The notes under the pieces were generated by a model. That model saw only the letters and a program-made list of their open reading frames with translations. It ran no database searches and had not been told where the DNA came from. Shown here piece by piece: positions 59,978 through 64,000 of a stretch of 64,000 nt of DNA (positions are counted from its first letter, which is position 1; the number at the start of each line of letters is the position of its first letter). The stretch covers positions 1 to 64,000 of the forward strand of contig DATKUK010000142.1 in NCBI GenBank assembly GCA_035530655.1. The letters are read 5' to 3'. The DNA comes from DATKUK01 sp035530655 (lineage in GTDB: Bacteria; Planctomycetota; Phycisphaerae; UBA1845; DATKUK01). A program made the translations under genes and the position numbers.

Positions 59978-60109
59978 CTACCCCGCATCAAGGCGGCGCA
60001 GGTAACCGCGCGTTTTGCTGGCGCGCAGGCCGGCCAAAGCGAGCAGTCCGATCATGCCGGGGCCCCATACGACGCCGGAAATGGCGTTGAGCAATTCGGA
60101 CAGGCTCAT
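59978..60109 (-). CDS. 43-residue membrane protein resembling the N-terminus of AGCS sodium:alanine symporters
   Basis: It starts at ATG 60109, with GGGAGGA well placed upstream. The sequence has LSELLNAISGVVWGPGMIGL and then LALAGLRASKTRGYLRRLD. The pattern ...V-W-G-P-x-M...L-L...G-L is that of the first helix of AGCS family transporters, which then continue for about 450 residues. Here TAG follows after 43 codons and the rest is the 3' end of the facing sulfatase gene. It may be a truncated gene end or a functional microprotein; the good ribosome site argues for translation. A PEP-CTERM-like tail is another, weaker reading. Confidence 0.45.
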   Translation of the reverse strand: MSLSELLNAISGVVWGPGMIGLLALAGLRASKTRGYLRRLDAG

Positions 60110-60338
60110 CGATTCCTCCCACTCAAGGGTCGACGTGGTGGTAAGAGGATACCTGCTGCCGGATGAATTGGCCATCCAACCAGCGCCGGCCGGCTGGGTC
60201 TGCATCGCTGGAAAGTGCGGTCAGATTGCAGTAGAAGTCTAGGCAACGTGATCGCCCGCGGCGGGTATGGCCGGGCCGAAATCCCCGCAACGGGCGCCTG
60301 TTGTAGCCTCAGACGCACGAGAGGAAGGATGATTAAAG

Positions 60339-61697
60339 ATGTCGGATAAGAAGAGGTTCGCCCAGGTCGGGCTTGGCGGCCGGGCGCGGATGTTCACACA
60401 GGCCGTCGTGGAAACATATGCCGATCACTGCGAAATGGTGGGCCTGTGTGACAGCAACGAGGGTCGCCTGCGGCTGGCGGCCGAGCAGGTCAAAAACAAG
60501 GTCGGTGCCGTGCCGCCGTTTTCGGCCGAGCAGTTCGATCGCATGATCGCCGACACCAAACCGCACTGCGTGATCGTCACCACGAAAGATTGCCATCACG
60601 ACGAGTACATCTGCCGGGCCATGGAGCTGGGCTGCGACGTGATTACCGAAAAGCCCATGACCACCGACCAGCACAAGTGCAGGCGGATCGTCGACACGCA
60701 GAAGAAGACCCACCGGCGCTGCCGGGTGACGTTCAACTATCGCTACTCGCCGCCGCGGACGCAGGTGAAGGACCTGCTGATGTCGGGCGTGATCGGCGAG
60801 GTGCTGTCGGTGGACTTCCACTGGTTGCTGGACACGCACCACGGGGCCGACTACTTCCGCCGCTGGCATCGTAACAAGGCCAACTCGGGCGGGCTGATGG
60901 TGCACAAGGCCACGCACCATTTCGATCTGGTGAACTGGTGGCTGTCGGATGTTCCTGAGTCGGTGTTCGCCGTCGGGCATCGTCGGTTCTACACGCCGCA
61001 GACGGCCGATCGCTACGGCCTGACGCGGCGCGGCGAGCGCTGCCACGGCTGCCCGGAGGCCGAGCGCTGCTCGTTCCGGCTCGATCTGGCGGGCAACGAG
61101 GGTCTCCGCAAGCTCTACCTGGACAACGAGAAGTACGACGACTATTACCGCGACCGCTGCGTGTTCAGCGACCAGATCGACATCGAGGACTCGATGAACG
61201 TGGTCGTAGCCTACGCCGGCGGCGCGAAGATGAGCTACTCGCTCAACGCCTTTATGCCGTGGGAGGGCTACACGGTGGCGTTCAACGGCTCGAAGGGGCG
61301 GATCGAGCACACCTGTCAGGAGTCGGTGTACATCAATGCCGACGGTACCGTGCCCGGCGCGCTCAAGAAAGAGGGCACGACGATCAAGATCTTTCCGCAT
61401 CGCCAGCCGGCCTACCAGGTCGACATCTGGACGGCGGCGGGCGGTCATGGCGGGGGCGACAGTCCGCTGCTGGAGGACATCTTCGCGGCCGATCCGCCGG
61501 CCGACAAATACATGCGGGCCGCCGACCAGCGCGGCGGGGCCTATTCGATTCTGACCGGCGTGGCGGCCAACGAGTCGATGGCTGCCGGCCAAGCGGTGCA
61601 GATCGCCGATCTGGCAGGCGGCATCGGCAGGCCCGACTACCCGCCCATGCCCGCCGCCGACGAGCCGCTGGCGATGATCCCCAACGTCACGCCTTAA
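60339..61697 (+). CDS. Gfo/Idh/MocA family oxidoreductase
   Basis: The protein has 452 residues, with GGAAGGA before the ATG. The Rossmann domain is FAQVGLGGRARMFTQAVVET (GxGxR), and the EKP motif CDVITEKPMTTDQHKCRRIV is complete with Lys. The substrate domain has RYSPPRTQVKDLLMSGVIGE, HKATHHFDLVNWWLSD, and a Cys-rich insert (GERCHGCPEAERCSFRLDL) that could bind a metal and is not common in the family. It may oxidise or reduce a sugar or inositol. It is separated from the sulfatase gene by a gap holding the AGCS-like fragment. Confidence 0.85.
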   Translation: MSDKKRFAQVGLGGRARMFTQAVVETYADHCEMVGLCDSNEGRLRLAAEQVKNKVGAVPPFSAEQFDRMIADTKPHCVIVTTKDCHHDEYICRAMELGCDVITEKPMTTDQHKCRRIVDTQKKTHRRCRVTFNYRYSPPRTQVKDLLMSGVIGEVLSVDFHWLLDTHHGADYFRRWHRNKANSGGLMVHKATHHFDLVNWWLSDVPESVFAVGHRRFYTPQTADRYGLTRRGERCHGCPEAERCSFRLDLAGNEGLRKLYLDNEKYDDYYRDRCVFSDQIDIEDSMNVVVAYAGGAKMSYSLNAFMPWEGYTVAFNGSKGRIEHTCQESVYINADGTVPGALKKEGTTIKIFPHRQPAYQVDIWTAAGGHGGGDSPLLEDIFAADPPADKYMRAADQRGGAYSILTGVAANESMAAGQAVQIADLAGGIGRPDYPPMPAADEPLAMIPNVTP

Positions 61698-61709
61698 GCG
61701 AAAATCGAT

Positions 61710-61743
61710 CGACCCGCCGGGCGCGAGGGCACCCGGCGGGTCG
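61710..61743. terminator. Bidirectional hairpin between convergent genes
   Basis: CGACCCGCCGGG and CCCGGCGGGTCG form a perfect 12-bp stem with a 10-base loop, 13 bases after the oxidoreductase stop and 14 bases before the stop of the facing beta-helix gene. It has no strong T-run, but its position fits a shared terminator. Confidence 0.6.
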
Positions 61744-61756
61744 CATCAGATTGTCG

Positions 61757-63778
61757 TCATTCCACGACGCGGATGAACATGTGATCGACGTAGACCGTAT
61801 CGCGCGTTGAGTTGCCCGCGGTCTGGTCGGTATCGACGACCCGGATGTAGACCGTGCCGCTCAGACTGCTCGGCAGCGCGAAGGTCTGATACTCATCGTT
61901 GTCGGAGGTCTTCGTGACGGTGACCATGTTGTTGAACTCGACGTTGTCGGTCGAGTAGGCAAAGACAAAGTCATCGCCTTCGCTGTTGGGGGTGTGATAG
62001 GCCTCGAGATAAAACGTCAGGCTCGACCCGCCGGTCCCGACGTCGATGGTCCACTTGTGCTCCATGTACGTGTAGCGGGACTTTGGTGGGCCGTCGGACT
62101 GGTATTCCTGGAGGCCCTCGTATACGTCGTCGCTGGCCTGTGTGTCGACGTAGGTCCCGGTGATGTTGGCGATCACCGGAATGTCGGCGTTGGCGGTGCA
62201 GTCGACCGGGCCGCCGCCCTCCGGGTTGACGGTGACGATCAGCATGTCGGTGCGACTGAACTCGCCATCGTCGGCTTCGAGCTGAAGCTCGTAGTTGCCG
62301 GCCGCGCTGAACGTGGCGGTGGTGTCCACGGCGTTGGGATCGCCGAAGCTGACCGTGCCGGGCCCGCTCAGCTTGGTCCAGAACGTGGTGAGGGCGCCCG
62401 GCGGGTCGGGCAGGCCGTCGTCGCTCACCGTGCCGTCAAGGCTCACCGTGTCTACCGGCAGGGTGATGGCCTGATCGCTTCCGGCGTCGACGCTGGGGGA
62501 CTGGTTGGCGTTCGGATCGGCCTCGTCCGCGCCCAAATCGTAGCCGCTGCCGAGGGGTCTGGCGTCCTGATCGATGTCGTAAGCCGGTGCGTAGGCGGCG
62601 CTGGCCAGGTTGAGTGCAGCCGATCCGCCGCCGATGTGCAGGTCGCCGGCCGCCGCGTTGACCCAGGAAGGATCGCCCGTGAACGTGTTCGTGCCGAACG
62701 GCGGGCAATTGTTCCAGAACAAATTGTAGTCGGCCACGAGCGTATTGCCGGACTCGATGTACGGGCCCGTAGCCGTGTCCATGATGCAGTTGTACATGTA
62801 CGCAGTCGCGCCGGTGTATGTGCCCATGTAGACGGGTCGGCCGCTGGGATCGTTGGAGTAGAGGCTGCTGTTAACGATCTCGACGTCGATCGGGGCGTAT
62901 TCGGGGGTGAAGCGGATCAACTCGGGGTTCTCGGCGAATCCGCTGATGTTGTAGAGGAAGCAGTTCTTTACGACGTGGCCTGTGCCGGCAAAGAACGTCA
63001 GCGGCGCGCCCTTGTTATCGTGAATGATGCACGAGTCGAAGATGTGCCCGCCGGGCTGGGCCCCGTTGACCTGGATGCCGTGCTTGCCGCCGTTGGTGAA
63101 GTGGCAGTTTCGAACGACGAAATCCTCCGAATCGCCCACGAGGTACATCACGTGCGAGTACGAGTCGTCGCGGTTGCGGGCGTAGACGTTTTCCATCAGG
63201 CAGTCGCCCAACGGAGCGTGCTGGAAGCAGCCTTGGTCGGCGTCGGTGCACGCGACGTTGCGGAAGGTCACGTGATGGCTGAACCGGATGTTGAAGCACC
63301 AGACGGTGCTGTTGGGGTGCGGCACGTTGGTGATTTCGAGCAGAAACGAGTGGGGGTCAGTGATGTCCGGGTTACCCGCCCCGTCGACCACGAGGTAGTT
63401 GTGGAAGTTGGTGCTGAAGCCCCAGTAACTCTTGCTGACGTTGCGCAGATCGATGATGGCCTTCTCGGTCGCCCCCGGCAGCGTCGTCAGCGTGATGGGG
63501 TTTCCCAGCTCGCCGTCGGCCCAGAACAGCAGCCGCTGTTTGTTCTTCGACGTGTAGAACACCGAGGGGATGTGCAACCCGGGCATGACGTATACGATGT
63601 CACCGGGGCTGGTGGCGTTGTAGAGCCCCGTCTGCACCTCCTTGAACGGTGTTTGCTCGCTCAGGCCGTCGTTGGTGTCGTCGCCGGTCGGCGAGACGTA
63701 GTACGCCGTCGCCAGCGCCGGCGGCGCGATAGAGGCGACCAGCAGGCCCACTACGGCTGCAATCCACAGTTTTGACAT
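61757..63778 (-). CDS. Secreted right-handed beta-helix protein with PKD-like domain
   Basis: The protein has 673 residues from ATG 63778, with GGGAGG seven bases upstream. The signal peptide is LWIAAVVGLLVASIAPPALA. The mature start TAYYVSPTGDDTNDGLSEQT is the usual opening of DUF1565-type beta-helix proteins. Repeats occupy residues ~100-390 (NIRFSHHVTFRNVACTDAD, VVRNCHFTNGGKHGIQVNG, NSSLYSNDPSGRPVYMG). A PKD-like domain follows (VDAGSDQAITLPVDTVSLDG, FSAAGNYELQLEADDGEFS). The C-terminal beta-sandwich ends TVYVDHMFIRVVE. Unlike the proteins at 34-41 kb it has no dockerin. Polysaccharide cleavage or binding is plausible but unproven. Confidence 0.85.
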   Translation of the reverse strand: MSKLWIAAVVGLLVASIAPPALATAYYVSPTGDDTNDGLSEQTPFKEVQTGLYNATSPGDIVYVMPGLHIPSVFYTSKNKQRLLFWADGELGNPITLTTLPGATEKAIIDLRNVSKSYWGFSTNFHNYLVVDGAGNPDITDPHSFLLEITNVPHPNSTVWCFNIRFSHHVTFRNVACTDADQGCFQHAPLGDCLMENVYARNRDDSYSHVMYLVGDSEDFVVRNCHFTNGGKHGIQVNGAQPGGHIFDSCIIHDNKGAPLTFFAGTGHVVKNCFLYNISGFAENPELIRFTPEYAPIDVEIVNSSLYSNDPSGRPVYMGTYTGATAYMYNCIMDTATGPYIESGNTLVADYNLFWNNCPPFGTNTFTGDPSWVNAAAGDLHIGGGSAALNLASAAYAPAYDIDQDARPLGSGYDLGADEADPNANQSPSVDAGSDQAITLPVDTVSLDGTVSDDGLPDPPGALTTFWTKLSGPGTVSFGDPNAVDTTATFSAAGNYELQLEADDGEFSRTDMLIVTVNPEGGGPVDCTANADIPVIANITGTYVDTQASDDVYEGLQEYQSDGPPKSRYTYMEHKWTIDVGTGGSSLTFYLEAYHTPNSEGDDFVFAYSTDNVEFNNMVTVTKTSDNDEYQTFALPSSLSGTVYIRVVDTDQTAGNSTRDTVYVDHMFIRVVE

Positions 63779-64000
63779 GACCAACCTCCCTTCGAAATGT
63801 GCGATTGAACACCGTGACCGCCACGCAGCCGCCACGGTCTGACGAACTGCGATCATAAGGTCGTGCAGCCTCGGCGGCGCAGAGACATCGGCGATGCCAA
63901 CGGTTGGCTTTCGTCCGCCGCTTTGGCACATTTTCGTCTCGACGGTTTTGACGCGGCCAGCGGCCGCGCGACCAGGCCCCTTTTACGACATGCCCCTGTC
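63779..64000. other. Upstream region of the beta-helix gene, end of window
   Basis: The region should contain the promoter of the minus-strand gene. I see no further gene or repeat. Confidence 0.3.

Noticed and set aside
61994..63775. Long plus-strand open frame (593 codons) opposite the beta-helix gene
   Set aside because: Composition is the Val/Asp/Gly-rich pattern expected from the complement of a high-GC gene. The minus strand has a signal peptide, a ribosome site and clear domains.
20..64000. CRISPR arrays, tRNA and rRNA genes
   Set aside because: No regularly spaced direct repeats and no recognisable tRNA or rRNA sequence were seen by eye. A covariance-model scan could still find a tRNA.

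Overview
The window is high-GC DNA from a single bacterial chromosome, most likely a Planctomycetota member of the Phycisphaerae type living at least partly anaerobically. This is an inference from gene content: dockerin-tailed secreted proteins without any cohesin, a PEP-CTERM protein, a secreted papain-type protease, two Gfo/Idh/MocA oxidoreductases, a 3-keto-disaccharide-hydrolase-like protein, and an oxygen-sensitive IorAB system. No rRNA, tRNA or CRISPR was recognised, so the taxonomic call cannot be anchored.

Layout. 1-950 is debris: the end of a radical SAM gene, a 3' stump of a minus-strand hydrolase, and a truncated IS66 transposase. 983-4202 holds serA and metY (serine and sulfur amino acid synthesis). 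13513 down to 4215 is a minus-strand operon: two hot-dog dehydratases, a long acyl carrier protein, a condensing enzyme that has lost all three catalytic residues (chain-length-factor-like), an intact KAS II, a membrane-anchored alpha/beta hydrolase, a GH3-type adenylating enzyme, and an FG-GAP propeller protein. It resembles a type II fatty acid/polyketide assembly line with an adenylase/amide synthase attached. 13949-29494 is mixed: a P-loop NTPase, a B12-binding radical SAM enzyme, a papain/beta-helix/dockerin protein, a large FAD/Fe-S dehydrogenase, a PEP-CTERM protein, an HU-like protein, BioF/KBL, a YchF-like GTPase and a lipoprotein peroxiredoxin.

29742-40896 is a disrupted tandem array of secreted proteins sharing the same 3' tail (Ig-like domain plus dockerin). 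Two full members remain (a GH42-like glycosidase and a beta-helix protein). A third survives only as a 29-codon signal-peptide stump at its 5' end, with a related tail about 4.2 kb further on. The DNA between holds an internally deleted IS256 transposase, a radical SAM gene, small ORFs and a frameshifted HerA-like ATPase, whose reading frame now runs directly into the dockerin tail.

41220-45714 carries a sugar epimerase-like barrel, a DUF1080-type protein, a Gfo/Idh/MocA oxidoreductase and an SGNH hydrolase. 45862-58159 is a plus-strand aromatic/branched-chain acid module: SlyD, IorA-IorB, the LivKHMGF transporter, three phenylacetate-CoA ligase paralogues (one with a degenerate ATP loop) and a tandem ACT protein. 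Together they suggest uptake of amino acids and conversion of aryl- or branched-chain pyruvates to CoA thioesters and free acids. 58544-63778 holds a sulfatase-fold protein, a tiny AGCS-like fragment, a second Gfo/Idh/MocA enzyme and a secreted beta-helix protein.
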